Source: Planctomycetota bacterium
GTDB taxonomy: Bacteria > Planctomycetota > Phycisphaerae > UBA1845 > PWPN01
DNA length: 64,000 bases
Reading direction: 5' to 3'
Assembly (NCBI GenBank): GCA_029550525.1
Contig: JAKPHF010000078.1
Coordinates: 496,001-560,000 of the forward strand
Shown here: in pieces, positions 9,223 to 17,991 of the stretch
Layout: each line of letters opens with the position of its first letter
How positions within the stretch are numbered: position 1 is the first letter of the stretch
Translations under genes and position numbers: made by a program
Notes under the pieces: generated by a model
What the model was told of the DNA's origin: nothing
The model's database searches: none
The model's input: only the letters and a program-made list of their open reading frames with translations

Positions 9223-10230
9223 ATGAACGAAAACAAACTGATCGACGAGTTCCTGAACTACCTGCGGTTCGAACGGCACTTCTCGCCGCACACGGCCAAG
9301 TGCTACGCCGCCGATCTACACCAGTTCTGCGGCTTTTTGGCGGGCCGTCCGACGGATAGCATGCCGACGGACTCGCCCCCGACGATCGCCGGGTACGATC
9401 TGGGGAGCGGCGGCACGGCGACCGCGGTGGCCCCGCCGCCGTGCGAAACCGCCACGACGGCCGGCGTGGATCTGCTCGTCGTGCAGACGGAAGACGTCCA
9501 GCGATTCCTGGGCTTCCTGCGGACACGCGAGTACTCCAAGAGCACGACCGCCCGCAAGCTGGCCACGCTCCGCAGCTTCTACAAGTTCTGCCTGAAGCGC
9601 GGGTACGTGAAGAGCAATCCGCTGTCCACCATTCGCACGCCCAAGCAGGACAAGCGGCTGCCCAAGTACCTCGAGGAACACGAGGTGCGCAAGCTGCTGG
9701 AGACGCCCGACCCGTCGACCATGCTGGGCTGCCGCGACCGTGCCATGCTCGAGACGATGTACAGCACGGGCGTCCGCGTGAGCGAGCTGGTGGATCTGAA
9801 CCTGAACGACATCGACTTCGTGGGCGAGGCCCTGCACGTCCGCGGCAAGGGCAAGAAAGAGCGCATCACGCCCATCTCGCCGACGGCGTTGGCCTGGATC
9901 AAGCGTTACATGGAGTTGCGGCGAGCCGACCCGCGGAGTCAGACGTTCAACGCCGAGGCGGTGTTCGTCAACAAGCATGGCCAGCGGCTGAGCACCCGCA
10001 GCGTCCGCCGGAAGCTGGACAAGTACCTGGCCATCTGCGGCCTGGACCCGACGATCAGTCCGCATACGCTGCGGCACAGCTTCGCGACCCATATGCTCAA
10101 CCGCGGAGCCGATCTGCGAGCGGTCCAGGAGTTGCTCGGGCATCAGTCGCTGAGCACGACGCAGATCTACACGCACGTGACGGCCGCCCGCATGAAGCAG
10201 GCCTACGATCAGGCCCATCCGCGGGCGTGA
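9223..10230 (+). CDS. xerC: Tyrosine recombinase of the XerC/XerD type
   Basis: A 335-residue site-specific recombinase, expected to resolve chromosome dimers at dif. The N-terminal core-binding domain (FLNYLRFERHFSPHTAKCYAADL) is interrupted by a Pro/Thr/Gly-rich insert of about 50 residues (roughly 45-90), then continues (DVQRFLGFLRTREYSKSTTARKLA). The catalytic set is complete: Arg in STGVRVSEL near 183, Lys in GKGKKERI near 208, HTLRHSFATHML near 280, GHQSLSTTQIYTHV with His near 305 and nucleophile Tyr near 315. The C-terminal motifs mix XerC and XerD features, so the letter C is provisional. A rho-independent terminator follows at 10322. Confidence 0.9.
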   Translation: MNENKLIDEFLNYLRFERHFSPHTAKCYAADLHQFCGFLAGRPTDSMPTDSPPTIAGYDLGSGGTATAVAPPPCETATTAGVDLLVVQTEDVQRFLGFLRTREYSKSTTARKLATLRSFYKFCLKRGYVKSNPLSTIRTPKQDKRLPKYLEEHEVRKLLETPDPSTMLGCRDRAMLETMYSTGVRVSELVDLNLNDIDFVGEALHVRGKGKKERITPISPTALAWIKRYMELRRADPRSQTFNAEAVFVNKHGQRLSTRSVRRKLDKYLAICGLDPTISPHTLRHSFATHMLNRGADLRAVQELLGHQSLSTTQIYTHVTAARMKQAYDQAHPRA

Positions 10231-10238
10231 CAAAAGCG

Positions 10239-10273
10239 CTCAGCTTTCAGCTATCAGCTATGGGCTGTGAGCC
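10239..10273. repeat. AGCTTTCAGCTATCAGCT-type intergenic repeat
   Basis: Short imperfect tandem of TCAGCT units followed by ATGGGCTGTGAGCC. Related copies lie at 20628-20669 and, in inverted form, 26809-26858. It sits directly behind the recombinase stop codon. Confidence 0.6.
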
Positions 10274-10321
10274 AGAACAAGTGTGACAGCCGGTTGTTGA
10301 CGACGGCTGCAACAGTCTCAG

Positions 10322-10356
10322 GGAACGGTGAGGTAAACGCCTCGCCGTTCCTTTTC
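10322..10356 (+). terminator. Rho-independent terminator after the Xer recombinase gene
   Basis: A 12-bp stem (10322-10333 with 10340-10351, one G-U pair), a six-base loop TAAACG, then TTTTC. It is located about 90 bases after the recombinase stop and upstream of the next gene on the same strand, so it separates the two transcription units. Confidence 0.85.
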
Positions 10357-10442
10357 ATTTGAGGCAATTCGTCGGGTATAATTCCGCGCGCTCGACTCCC
10401 TACAATCAGGAGTCATCGGCCGACACTCGATGGAGGACCGTC

Positions 10443-11654
10443 ATGACCCTTCCCAGATCCGGTTTCCTGCTTTCCCTGTCCGCTTTTTCTCTGATCCTCT
10501 GCGTCTCTGTGGTTCAATCCCCACTCGCGCTGGCGGCCGATACGCCGGCAACGACCGATCGGCAACCGATCTCTCGTGAGCAGCTTCGCCAGAAAGTCGG
10601 GCCAATGATCGACAAGGCCCTGCGGTTCCAGGCCGCCGCGCAGCGCGAGGACGGCGGATGGGTCGGCTTCAAGCCCGACCAGTCCGATCCGGCCATCACC
10701 GCACTGGTCGCTCAGACGTTCATTCAGCATCCGGACTACGGCCCCGAGCATCCCATTTCCAAGCGGGCCATCGAATACATGCTGCGGTTTCAGCAGCCCG
10801 ACGGCGGCATCTACGATCCCAAGCTGCCCTATCTGAACTACTCGACGAGTGTGGCACTCATGGCGCTGGCGGCGACGAAATCGCCCGCGTTACAGCCCAA
10901 GATTGCGGCGGCGCAAAAGTGCCTCAAGGACAACCAGTGGGCGGATCCCAAGTGCGACAACGACGGCAAGCTGATTACGCCCGCGCACCCGTGGTACGGC
11001 GGGGCGGGCTACGGCAACCACAAGCGGCCCGACTTGTCGAACACGCAGATGATGCTGGAGGCTCTGCACCAGAGCGGCCTGCCTGCCGACGATCCCGTCT
11101 ACCAGAAGGCTCTGCAGTTCGTGCAGCGATGCCAGATGCTCGCCATCACCAACGATCAGCCGTTCGCTCAGGGGGCGACCGACGGCGGGTTCGTGTACAC
11201 CGCGGCCCAGGGCGGACACAGCATGGCCGGCAGCACCACGCAACCCGAGGGTAATCAGATGTTGCGCTCGTACGGCTCCATGACCTACGCAGGGTTCAAG
11301 AGCATGCTGTACGCGAATGTGGATCGCGACGACCCGCGAGTCAAGGCGGCCTTCGATTGGATTCGACGCCATTACACGCTCGATAGCAACCCCAACATGC
11401 CCGGCCGGCAAAGCAAGGAAGGCCTCTACTACTTCTATCACGTCTTCGCCAAAGCCCTGGAGGCCTGGGGCGAGCCGTTCATCGTTGACCACAAGGCAGT
11501 GGTACATGACTGGCGGGCCGATCTGGCTGACAAGCTCGCCCGCGAACAACGTGAGGACGGCAGTTGGGTCAACGAGGCCGACCGCTGGATGGAGGGCAAC
11601 CCGCACCTGGTCACGGCCTACGCCGTGCTCGCCTTGCAGACGGCGCTCCGATAG
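10443..11654 (+). CDS. Secreted prenyltransferase/squalene-cyclase-repeat protein
   Basis: A 403-residue exported protein with an alpha/alpha barrel of the terpene-cyclase/prenyltransferase repeat type. The start at 10443 is set by GGAGG six bases upstream and by a good signal peptide ending LALAA. Repeats of the pattern (L/I)RFQ..DGG and REDGSW are visible: ALRFQAAAQREDGGWVGFK, MLRFQQPDGGIYDP and LAREQREDGSWVNEADRWM. The catalytic DxDD motif of squalene-hopene cyclases is not seen, so it is probably a binding or structural relative like many planctomycete secreted members. The coding bases 10483-10516 match the intergenic CTCTGTGATCCTCTGTG repeat, so the signal peptide core appears repeat-derived. 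Confidence 0.85.
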   Translation: MTLPRSGFLLSLSAFSLILCVSVVQSPLALAADTPATTDRQPISREQLRQKVGPMIDKALRFQAAAQREDGGWVGFKPDQSDPAITALVAQTFIQHPDYGPEHPISKRAIEYMLRFQQPDGGIYDPKLPYLNYSTSVALMALAATKSPALQPKIAAAQKCLKDNQWADPKCDNDGKLITPAHPWYGGAGYGNHKRPDLSNTQMMLEALHQSGLPADDPVYQKALQFVQRCQMLAITNDQPFAQGATDGGFVYTAAQGGHSMAGSTTQPEGNQMLRSYGSMTYAGFKSMLYANVDRDDPRVKAAFDWIRRHYTLDSNPNMPGRQSKEGLYYFYHVFAKALEAWGEPFIVDHKAVVHDWRADLADKLAREQREDGSWVNEADRWMEGNPHLVTAYAVLALQTALR

Positions 11655-11829
11655 CGCGAGAGAAAGCGAGCGTAGAAACGCAGGCATTCCCCGTCCAGGG
11701 CCAAGTGCTCGCGTTTGGCTCTGACAGGAGCGCGCCCTAGTCCGTGACACACCAGATTGTAAAGCAGCCGCTCCTTTCCACCGACATAAGAAGGGTCAAC
11801 GGTGCCCCAGCAGTACCACGGGGGAGTGG

Positions 11830-12267
11830 ATGGATAGGGTCCCTAACTGTATTCAATCCGTCAGGTTGTCCGATCAGCAACTGCTCGTTCTGCTCGAAGC
11901 CCTCGATCGGAAGGACAACGACCCCCGCGTCGATGCGCGCAAGTTCAGGCGAGCGCGTTTCCGCACGAACAAGGTCGTCATTCACGTCCTCGACGCTCAA
12001 CACAACATCGAGTCGAGCTTCCGCGTGGTGGCCAGAAACATCTCAGCCGACGGACTGGGCTTTCTGCACGGCCAGATGCTGCCGCCCGGCAAGCCGGTAT
12101 TCGTCCAGATCCCCCGCCGCGACGGCGAGGATTTGAACCTGCTGGCCAAGGTCGCTCATTGCCGTCACGTCGACGGCATGATTCACGAAGTGGGTCTTAA
12201 ATTCGTCGCTTTCGGCAAGAGCAGGAAGTTGGCCATCGCCATGTCCAGCCTCCAGAACCGCCGATAA
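11830..12267 (+). CDS. PilZ domain protein (probable c-di-GMP receptor)
   Basis: A 145-residue single-domain protein. After an N-terminal helix (LSDQQLLVLLEALDRK) the PilZ signatures appear: an Arg-rich RKFRRARFR (residues 37-45) supplying the RxxxR motif, and ARNISADGLGFLH near residues 68-80 matching (D/N)xSxxG, followed by strands of the six-stranded barrel. PilZ proteins bind cyclic di-GMP and pass the signal to motility, exopolysaccharide or other outputs by protein contact. No effector domain is fused and no diguanylate cyclase is nearby. The upstream 170 bases have no clear promoter. Confidence 0.9.
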   Translation: MDRVPNCIQSVRLSDQQLLVLLEALDRKDNDPRVDARKFRRARFRTNKVVIHVLDAQHNIESSFRVVARNISADGLGFLHGQMLPPGKPVFVQIPRRDGEDLNLLAKVAHCRHVDGMIHEVGLKFVAFGKSRKLAIAMSSLQNRR

Positions 12268-12624
12268 TCCTCCCAGGCGAGCCAGGAACCACGGAATACG
12301 TCCGATGACACGGATGACGCAGGGCGCCCTTTCCGCGCTCGTTCAGACCCCGGATAACATGGACGGGCACGTATGAAGAACAAGGTGATCCGCTGTCACC
12401 CCGGAGCATCATGGGCCGACGTACACGTGATCTCCTTTGAGATGGATCTTGTTCTTCGCCTCACCCCTCAAGCCTCAGGCCTCAAGCCTTCCTCCAGCCC
12501 CCAGGCCCTGATCCCCACAGTTGACGCCTTCGTCCACGCTCGTCAAGATGTACACCGTTCGGCCGGGGCAGCGTCAATCACAGTCATCTTGCCTTGCCCC
12601 CAGTACGGCGCCAGAGGAGGGCAA
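12268..12624. other. Intergenic region with three short repeat families
   Basis: Holds degenerate ACCACGGATGACACGGA units (12289-12325 and 12350-12375), a CTCAAGCCTCAGGCCTCAAGCC unit (12469-12490) and a CCCCCAGGCCCTGATCCCC unit (12498-12517). No gene is supported. An open frame that runs into the cold-shock gene is an upstream extension without its own start signals. The cold-shock 5' leader could lie in 12540-12624. Confidence 0.55.
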
Positions 12625-12825
12625 ATGCCAACGGGCAGCGTTAAATGGTTTGATCCGGTCAAGGGTTACGGATACATCACGCCCGAAGGCGGCGGTCAGG
12701 ACGCGTTCGTGCACCGTGCCGCCCTGCCTCCGGAAGTCAGCACGCTGACCGAAGGACAAATCGTCGATTACGAAACCGAGCCGACCCCTCGAGGCCCGAA
12801 AGTGACGCAACTCCGGGTGAAGTGA
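12625..12825 (+). CDS. Cold-shock domain protein
   Basis: A 66-residue single cold-shock domain (OB fold) binding single-stranded RNA/DNA. The RNP1 motif KGYGYI and RNP2-like DAFVH are present after the standard opening GSVKWFDPVKG. The acidic-to-basic change in RNP1 (usual KGFGFI) is conservative, with Tyr replacing both Phe. The loop GGGQ (usually DGG) is also normal. The ATG at 12625 has AGAGGAGG four bases upstream, a very strong ribosome site typical for this family. It is monocistronic and stops 49 bases before the amidohydrolase gene. Whether it is cold-induced cannot be seen. Confidence 0.93.
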   Translation: MPTGSVKWFDPVKGYGYITPEGGGQDAFVHRAALPPEVSTLTEGQIVDYETEPTPRGPKVTQLRVK

Positions 12826-12873
12826 AGCCAGGCGCGTCCGTGTCTATGCGACGGTGCCTCCTACAATTGCACT

Positions 12874-13824
12874 ATGACCCAAACGGGACTGGTCTGGTCG
12901 GAGCATTACCTCGAGCACGATCCGGGGCCCCATTATCCGGAAAGGCCCGATCGGCTGAGCGCAATCAAACCTCGTCTGGAGCGAGCCGGCATTTTTGCTT
13001 CGACCACGCCCGTCGAAGCGACCATCGCGGATCTCGCGCTCATCGAACGCGTCCATTCGCCGGCGTACATCGAGCGTTTCCGCACTCGCTGCGAGCGCGG
13101 GCTGCCCTACGTTGACACGGTGGAGTGCCCCCTGTGTCCGGCCACATTCGAGACCGCCCGCCGGGCAGTCGGAGGCGTGATCGCGGCGTGCGACGCGGTC
13201 ATGGCCGGGCGGTGCGAGTCGGTGTTCTGCGCGGTGCGGCCGCCCGGACATCACGCCGAAGTCGACAAAGCGTACGGCTTTTGCTACTTCAACAACATCG
13301 CCATCGCGGCCGAGTATCTGCGCCACGAGCACGGCCTTCGGCGCATGGCCATCCTCGACTGGGACGTGCATCACGGCAACGGCACGCAGCATCACTTCGA
13401 AGCCGATCCCGACATCTTCTTCGTCAGCATCCATCAGCATCCCCGCACGCTGTTTCCCGGGACGGGCTTCGAGGATGAACGAGGTATCGACGCCGGCCTG
13501 AACGCCACGCTTAACTGCCCCATGATGCCCGGCTGCATCGACGAGCATTATCATCACGTGTTCGAAGAGCAGATCCTGCCTCGCATCGCCGAATTCAGGC
13601 CCGAGTTCCTCCTGATCTCGGCCGGCTTCGACGCCCACGTGGACGATCCGCTCGCCCACATCGATCTGAGCACGGATGCGTTCGAGTGGATGACCGTCCA
13701 GAGCGTCCGGCTCATGCGCGAGCTGGGCCATCCGCGGATCGTCAGCGTGCTGGAGGGCGGGTATAATCTGGACGCACTCGCCGACTGCGTACTCGCCCAT
13801 CTGCAGGGCTTGCGCCTGCCGTAA
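12874..13824 (+). CDS. Histone-deacetylase-family amidohydrolase
   Basis: A 316-residue zinc-dependent deacetylase of the arginase/HDAC fold (AcuC/HdaH-like). Visible active-site elements: PPGHHAE near residue 124 with the two catalytic histidines, GFCYFNNIAIAA, the metal-binding DWDVHHGNGTQ near 161 (Asp and His ligands), LISAGFDAH near 248 (second Asp ligand) and EGGYN near 293 with the transition-state Tyr. The opening motif HDPGPHYPERPDRL is also family-typical. Bacterial members deacetylate acetylpolyamines, acetoin-pathway proteins or small amides, and substrate cannot be assigned here. It lies directly behind the cold-shock gene but probably has its own promoter. Confidence 0.92.
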   Translation: MTQTGLVWSEHYLEHDPGPHYPERPDRLSAIKPRLERAGIFASTTPVEATIADLALIERVHSPAYIERFRTRCERGLPYVDTVECPLCPATFETARRAVGGVIAACDAVMAGRCESVFCAVRPPGHHAEVDKAYGFCYFNNIAIAAEYLRHEHGLRRMAILDWDVHHGNGTQHHFEADPDIFFVSIHQHPRTLFPGTGFEDERGIDAGLNATLNCPMMPGCIDEHYHHVFEEQILPRIAEFRPEFLLISAGFDAHVDDPLAHIDLSTDAFEWMTVQSVRLMRELGHPRIVSVLEGGYNLDALADCVLAHLQGLRLP

Positions 13825-13946
13825 TCCCGTTGAAAACTGCCGTTTTTTCGATCCGTCTGCCGGCAATATTCTCCTTCCGCGTGCGTTTCCCTCTTCAGCA
13901 GAGATCAATGCCGTGTCCGCCCAATCGGTTTCGCGCGAACGGCGGT

Positions 13947-13973
13947 CTCAGGCGGGCGGGTGTCCCGTCCGCC
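13947..13973. repeat. GGCGGGCG..CCGTCCGCC intergenic repeat
   Basis: Imperfect inverted repeat CTCAGGCGGGCGGGTGTCCCGTCCGCC, a member of the GGCGGGCATCTTGCCCGCC family scattered through the window. It lies between the deacetylase and the EF-hand gene. Confidence 0.55.
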
Positions 13974-14019
13974 AAAGATGGGTAGACGGTCTTTCTCTGG
14001 TTCAGGAAGGAGCTAGAAG

Positions 14020-14799
14020 ATGAAAGGCATGCTTACACTCGGTTGCTTGACATCTATCGCGGCGTTGGCATTCGGCAGTGTTGCGCTCGCCCAGCCGAGG
14101 CCTGATGGCCCGCCGGATGGTCCCGGCCGACCGCGCCAACGCCAACAGGCGCGCCAGCGCGATGATGGTCCCCGAGCTCGCCCGGATGCGTCGCCACCGG
14201 GAGCCCCCGGTCGGAATCGACTGGACCGCATTTTCAACGCACTGGACGCGGACGGTGACGGCAAGATCGACCGCGACGAGTTCACTCGCAAGAGTCCGGA
14301 CATTCTCAAAGGCCTGGAGGCTCAGCGCGAGCGGACCGGCCGCGGTCCGCAAGCCATGAAACCCGACGACAAGCGTCCAGCGCGCGGTCCCGGCGATCAG
14401 GCCCGGCCCGACGTCAGGTCTCGGCGGCGTGAAATGGCGCCGGACCGGCAGGGGTTGGGTCCGGATGAAAGAGGCTTTGCGCCTCGCCCACCGCGTGCAG
14501 CTCGACGCGGATTCGGCCCGGGCATGCAGCGTGAGAAGGGCCCGGGGCCTTGGTGCCCGTACTGCAGCCGGCGCGGCGACATGCAAGCCGGCCGCCGGAC
14601 CCCGCATGCGATGGGCTGGCGTGGACTGAACCGCTTCGATGGTCGCGGCTTCGGGCCGGGATGGGGCTGGCGAGGTGACGGTCCCGGCCGCGGCTGGGGC
14701 AGGGCTCCCGAAAGAGACTCCTACGATGGACCCGCCTTTCAGCCCCCCGGCCGCCGCGGTTGGCCCCGCGCCCCCAGGCCGCTCGCTCCGCGCTGGTAG
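14020..14799 (+). CDS. Secreted EF-hand protein with Gly/Arg/Pro/Trp-rich tail
   Basis: A 259-residue exported protein. The start at 14020 has AAGGAG within ten bases, and the first 24 residues form a signal peptide ending VALAQ. One canonical EF-hand loop, DADGDGKIDRDEF (about residues 77-89), should bind calcium. A second loop is not seen. The rest is low complexity: an Arg/Pro/Gln-rich linker before the EF-hand and a long Gly/Arg/Pro/Trp/Phe-rich tail (GFGPGWGWRGDGPGRGWGR) with one CPYC pair near residue 185. Such EF-hand proteins are common among planctomycete exported proteins, and their function is unknown. A hairpin follows at 14850. Confidence 0.75.
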   Translation: MKGMLTLGCLTSIAALAFGSVALAQPRPDGPPDGPGRPRQRQQARQRDDGPRARPDASPPGAPGRNRLDRIFNALDADGDGKIDRDEFTRKSPDILKGLEAQRERTGRGPQAMKPDDKRPARGPGDQARPDVRSRRREMAPDRQGLGPDERGFAPRPPRAARRGFGPGMQREKGPGPWCPYCSRRGDMQAGRRTPHAMGWRGLNRFDGRGFGPGWGWRGDGPGRGWGRAPERDSYDGPAFQPPGRRGWPRAPRPLAPRW

Positions 14800-14849
14800 C
14801 CATATATAAGACACTCTGGGAGTGATCCGCGATGTCTGGTCGACTTGAC

Positions 14850-14881
14850 GCCCCACTCCGGCAGCGATGCCGGGGTGGGGC
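14850..14881 (+). terminator. GC-rich hairpin, possible terminator
   Basis: A 12-bp stem (one G-U pair) with an eight-base loop CAGCGATG, 50 bases after the EF-hand gene. The sequence that follows lacks a clear T-run (CGTGCGGTTGTTG), so intrinsic termination is uncertain. It could also protect the 3' end of the transcript. Confidence 0.5.
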
Positions 14882-15084
14882 GTGCGGTTGTTGCCGCCAC
14901 CGCGGCCATCCGACCCTCGGAAGCGCCAGGCGCCCACCGCACCGCCGATGTTGTCACAAGCCCGCTTTTCAGTGCCTTTCCGCACGGATCGTTGACTTGC
15001 CGGGGGGCGAAGTTATGATCCTCTTCGACCGATTTGCCTGCCGCTGGAGGCGGCCGGTACTCCGATCTTGCAAGGAGAGATCCC

Positions 15085-15567
15085 ATGAATCGCTTCAACG
15101 CAGTCGTCGCGGTTGCCGCGCTGGCCCTCGGTCTGTGCACGCTCGGCTGCCAGAACCCCCAGCAGGAAGAGGCTGCCACCCAAACGCCCGAACCGGTCAC
15201 AGCAGCTCCGGAGTTCCCGCGAGACCAGATCCCCGAGGCCGAGCAGGTTCCGGTCGAACCCGCCCAGCCGGCCCTGGTTGAGACGCCCGAGCCTGACTAC
15301 GCAACGCACGAGATCACGACCATCGAGCCGGAGCCAGCCCCCGCTCCCGTCCGGACGCGCACGACCACGGCCAAACCCAAAGAGCGCTACGCCGCTCCCA
15401 AACCGGCCGCTCGCACCTATGTGGTCAAGAAGGGCGACACGCTGCAAAAAATCTCGAAGCAGTTCTACGGCACGACCAGGAACTACATGAAGATCTACCA
15501 GGCCAACAAGAGCAAGCTGAAGGATCCCAACAAGCTGCCTGTCGGCACGAAGCTGGTCATCCCCTGA
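15085..15567 (+). CDS. LysM-domain lipoprotein
   Basis: A 160-residue envelope protein with a lipoprotein-type signal (LGLCTLGC, Cys near 22), a Pro/Glu/Ala-rich linker of about 85 residues and one C-terminal LysM domain (YVVKKGDTLQKISKQFYG ... LPVGTKLVIP, residues 112-160). LysM binds N-acetylglucosamine-containing glycans, normally peptidoglycan. The linker would span the periplasm from an anchored N-terminus. The ATG at 15085 has AAGGAGAG upstream, which decides the start over an in-frame ATG at 15034. It is monocistronic, ending about 50 bases before recG. Planctomycetes do possess peptidoglycan, which fits. Confidence 0.88.
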   Translation: MNRFNAVVAVAALALGLCTLGCQNPQQEEAATQTPEPVTAAPEFPRDQIPEAEQVPVEPAQPALVETPEPDYATHEITTIEPEPAPAPVRTRTTTAKPKERYAAPKPAARTYVVKKGDTLQKISKQFYGTTRNYMKIYQANKSKLKDPNKLPVGTKLVIP

Positions 15568-15618
15568 GCCGGCGGACGGCGGGCAGAACCGCGGGCTGCA
15601 GACCCGCGCGGACAAATC

Positions 15619-17838
15619 GTGAGCAAACATCCGACCGATCCGGCCCGTAATCCGGGCCGACCCAGTTCGCCAACACGGGCGACCGCGGGCCGAACTCCCG
15701 CGCCGCCCGTGTCTGCTCTGGAAAAGCCCATCCAATACCTCCGCGGCGTGGGACCCCACCGCGCCCAGCTTCTCTCGGCTCTCGGTATCACCACGGTCGG
15801 CGACCTGCTCGAATACTTCCCCTTCCGCCACGAAGATCAGGGGCGTCCGCAAACCATCGACACACTCCAACTCGATACCCCCGCCACCGTCATTGCGGCG
15901 GTGGAGAGCGTTTCGGTTCGCGGGATGTTTCGTAACCAAACCGTCAACGCCCGCGTCCGCGACGCAACCGGTGAGATGCTGGTGACCTGGTTCAACGCCC
16001 CCTACCTGCGCGACAAGCTCGAACGCGGACAGATCCTGCGACTCTACGGCACGGTCGGCGTGAACCGCGACATCGCCCAGATGATCAACCCACGCGTGCA
16101 GTGGCTGGACCCCGACGAGGATCCCGCCCAGTGGGACCATCCGCGGCTCGTGCCCGTGTACAGCGCCACCGGCCAGATCAACTCGCAGCAGATTGCCCGG
16201 CTGGTCGAGACCGCCCTGGCCGAAGCCTTGCCCGCGGTGGGCGAAACGCTGCCCGAATCCATCCGGACCCGGCATGGCTTCATCGGCCGCGCCGACGCCA
16301 TCCGGGCCATGCACCAGCCCCGGACGCTGGAGGAGATCGGTGAGGCTCGCCGGCGACTGGCCTACGAAGAGCTGTTCCTCATGCAACTGGCCATCGGCCT
16401 CCAACGGCGGTGGACGGCCACGCACGCGCGAGCCCCCGCACTGCCCGTCACGCCCAAGATCGACGAGCACATCCGTCGGCGATTCCCGTTCCCGCTCACC
16501 GGGGCACAGAACAAGGTCATCGAACAGATCACCGCCGATCTGGCCTCCACTCGACCCATGACGCGGTTGCTCCAAGGCGATGTGGGCAGCGGCAAGACGG
16601 TCGTCGCCTTGTACGCCGCGCTGGTGGCCGTCGCCAACAAGCACCAGTGTGCGATCCTCGCCCCCACCGAGGTGCTCGCCGCCCAGCATTTCGCCGGCAT
16701 CGAAAAATACCTCGCGGGCAGCAGGGTCCGCCGATGCCTGCTCACCGGCAAGACCTCGCAGGCCGAGCGCAAGCAGATGCTCGCCGCCATCGAGGCCGGC
16801 AACATGGACTTGATCGTGGGCACGCAGGCGCTGCTCGAACAGCGCGTGCAGTTTGGCCGACTCGGCGTGGTCATCGTGGACGAGCAGCACAAGTTCGGCG
16901 TGTCTCAGCGAGCCGCCCTCCGCGGAAAGCCGCAGAGTTCCAAAGGGCGCCGAACGGGGCCGGGAGGAAAAGCTCCCGCTGCCGATCCGCTCCTCGTCCC
17001 GCACTATCTGGTCATGACTGCCACGCCCATCCCGCGGACGTTGTCCATGACCGTCTTCGGCGACCTGGACGTGTCCGTGATCAAGGAGTTGCCCCCAGGC
17101 CGCCAGCCCATCATCACGCGGCTGGTCCGCCCCAAGGATGAGCATGCCGCCTGGACCGAGGTGCGGCGGCGCATCGCGGGCGGCGAGCAGGCCTACATCG
17201 TGTATCCGCTGGTGGAAGAGTCCGACGCGCTCGATCTCAAGGCCGCCACGCTCGAGGTCACACACGTCGCCCAGGACCTGCTGCCCGGCGCGCGGGTGGG
17301 CCTGCTGCACGGCCGGATGAAGAACGCCGAGAAACAGGCCGTCATGCGCGAGTTTGCCACCGGCCGTCTCGATGTGCTGGTCTCGACGACGGTCATCGAG
17401 GTCGGTGTGGACGTGCCCAACGCCACGGTGATGGTCATCGAGCATGCGGAGCGGTACGGGTTGTCCGCACTGCACCAGCTTCGCGGCCGCGTCGGCCGGG
17501 GCACCAAGCCGTCCATCTGCTTTCTGTTCAGCGACAGTCAGGGCGAGGTCGCCCAGCGGCGGCTTGACGTGCTCTGTAAGACCACCGACGGCTTCCGCAT
17601 CGCCGAGGAGGACCTCAAGATCCGCGGACCCGGCGAGCTGCTGGGTACTCGGCAGCACGGCTGGCCCGAATTCCGCCTGGCCAACCTGCTCGAGGACGCC
17701 GACCTGCTCATGCAGGCCCGCGACGACGCCGCCGAGATCATCCGCGAGGACCCGCACCTGGTGCAGAAATACACCGCTCTGCGGGCCGAACTGCGGCGAA
17801 AATTCCGTGACAAGGTGGCCTTTATCGACGTCGGCTGA
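15619..17838 (+). CDS. recG: ATP-dependent DNA helicase RecG
   Basis: A 739-residue branch-migration helicase that reverses stalled forks and processes Holliday junctions. Domain order is standard: N-terminal wedge/OB fold (IQYLRGVGPHRAQLLSALGI; VNARVRDATGEMLVTWFN), then the superfamily-2 motor with Walker A GDVGSGKT (321-328), DEQH near 421, TATPIPRTL near 468, and motifs V/VI VLVSTTVIEVGVDVPNA and LRGRVGRG near 622, ending with the RecG C-terminal region IRGPGELLGTRQHG. An insert of about 20 residues (KGRRTGPGGKAPAADP) lies between DEQHKFGVSQRAALR and the TATP motif. The GTG at 15619 is used. A second GTG at 15709 begins the conserved domain and is possible. Neither has a clear ribosome site. 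Confidence 0.95.
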   Translation: MSKHPTDPARNPGRPSSPTRATAGRTPAPPVSALEKPIQYLRGVGPHRAQLLSALGITTVGDLLEYFPFRHEDQGRPQTIDTLQLDTPATVIAAVESVSVRGMFRNQTVNARVRDATGEMLVTWFNAPYLRDKLERGQILRLYGTVGVNRDIAQMINPRVQWLDPDEDPAQWDHPRLVPVYSATGQINSQQIARLVETALAEALPAVGETLPESIRTRHGFIGRADAIRAMHQPRTLEEIGEARRRLAYEELFLMQLAIGLQRRWTATHARAPALPVTPKIDEHIRRRFPFPLTGAQNKVIEQITADLASTRPMTRLLQGDVGSGKTVVALYAALVAVANKHQCAILAPTEVLAAQHFAGIEKYLAGSRVRRCLLTGKTSQAERKQMLAAIEAGNMDLIVGTQALLEQRVQFGRLGVVIVDEQHKFGVSQRAALRGKPQSSKGRRTGPGGKAPAADPLLVPHYLVMTATPIPRTLSMTVFGDLDVSVIKELPPGRQPIITRLVRPKDEHAAWTEVRRRIAGGEQAYIVYPLVEESDALDLKAATLEVTHVAQDLLPGARVGLLHGRMKNAEKQAVMREFATGRLDVLVSTTVIEVGVDVPNATVMVIEHAERYGLSALHQLRGRVGRGTKPSICFLFSDSQGEVAQRRLDVLCKTTDGFRIAEEDLKIRGPGELLGTRQHGWPEFRLANLLEDADLLMQARDDAAEIIREDPHLVQKYTALRAELRRKFRDKVAFIDVG

Positions 17839-17991
17839 TACAGTGGGCCATTGAAACTCGAGGATGGAGATTGGAGAGTGGAGACGCGGTTCGCTCCCTC
17901 CGGGGGTGGTGCCCGGGTCAGGCCGGCCCCCTCGTTATCGTTGACGCCCAGGTCTCCGTTCTCAACGCTCCATGCTCCACCGGAGTCTTCT

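Noticed and set aside
15013..17757. 914-residue minus-strand open frame over recG
   Set aside because: Antisense shadow of recG. The RecG motifs are intact on the plus strand.
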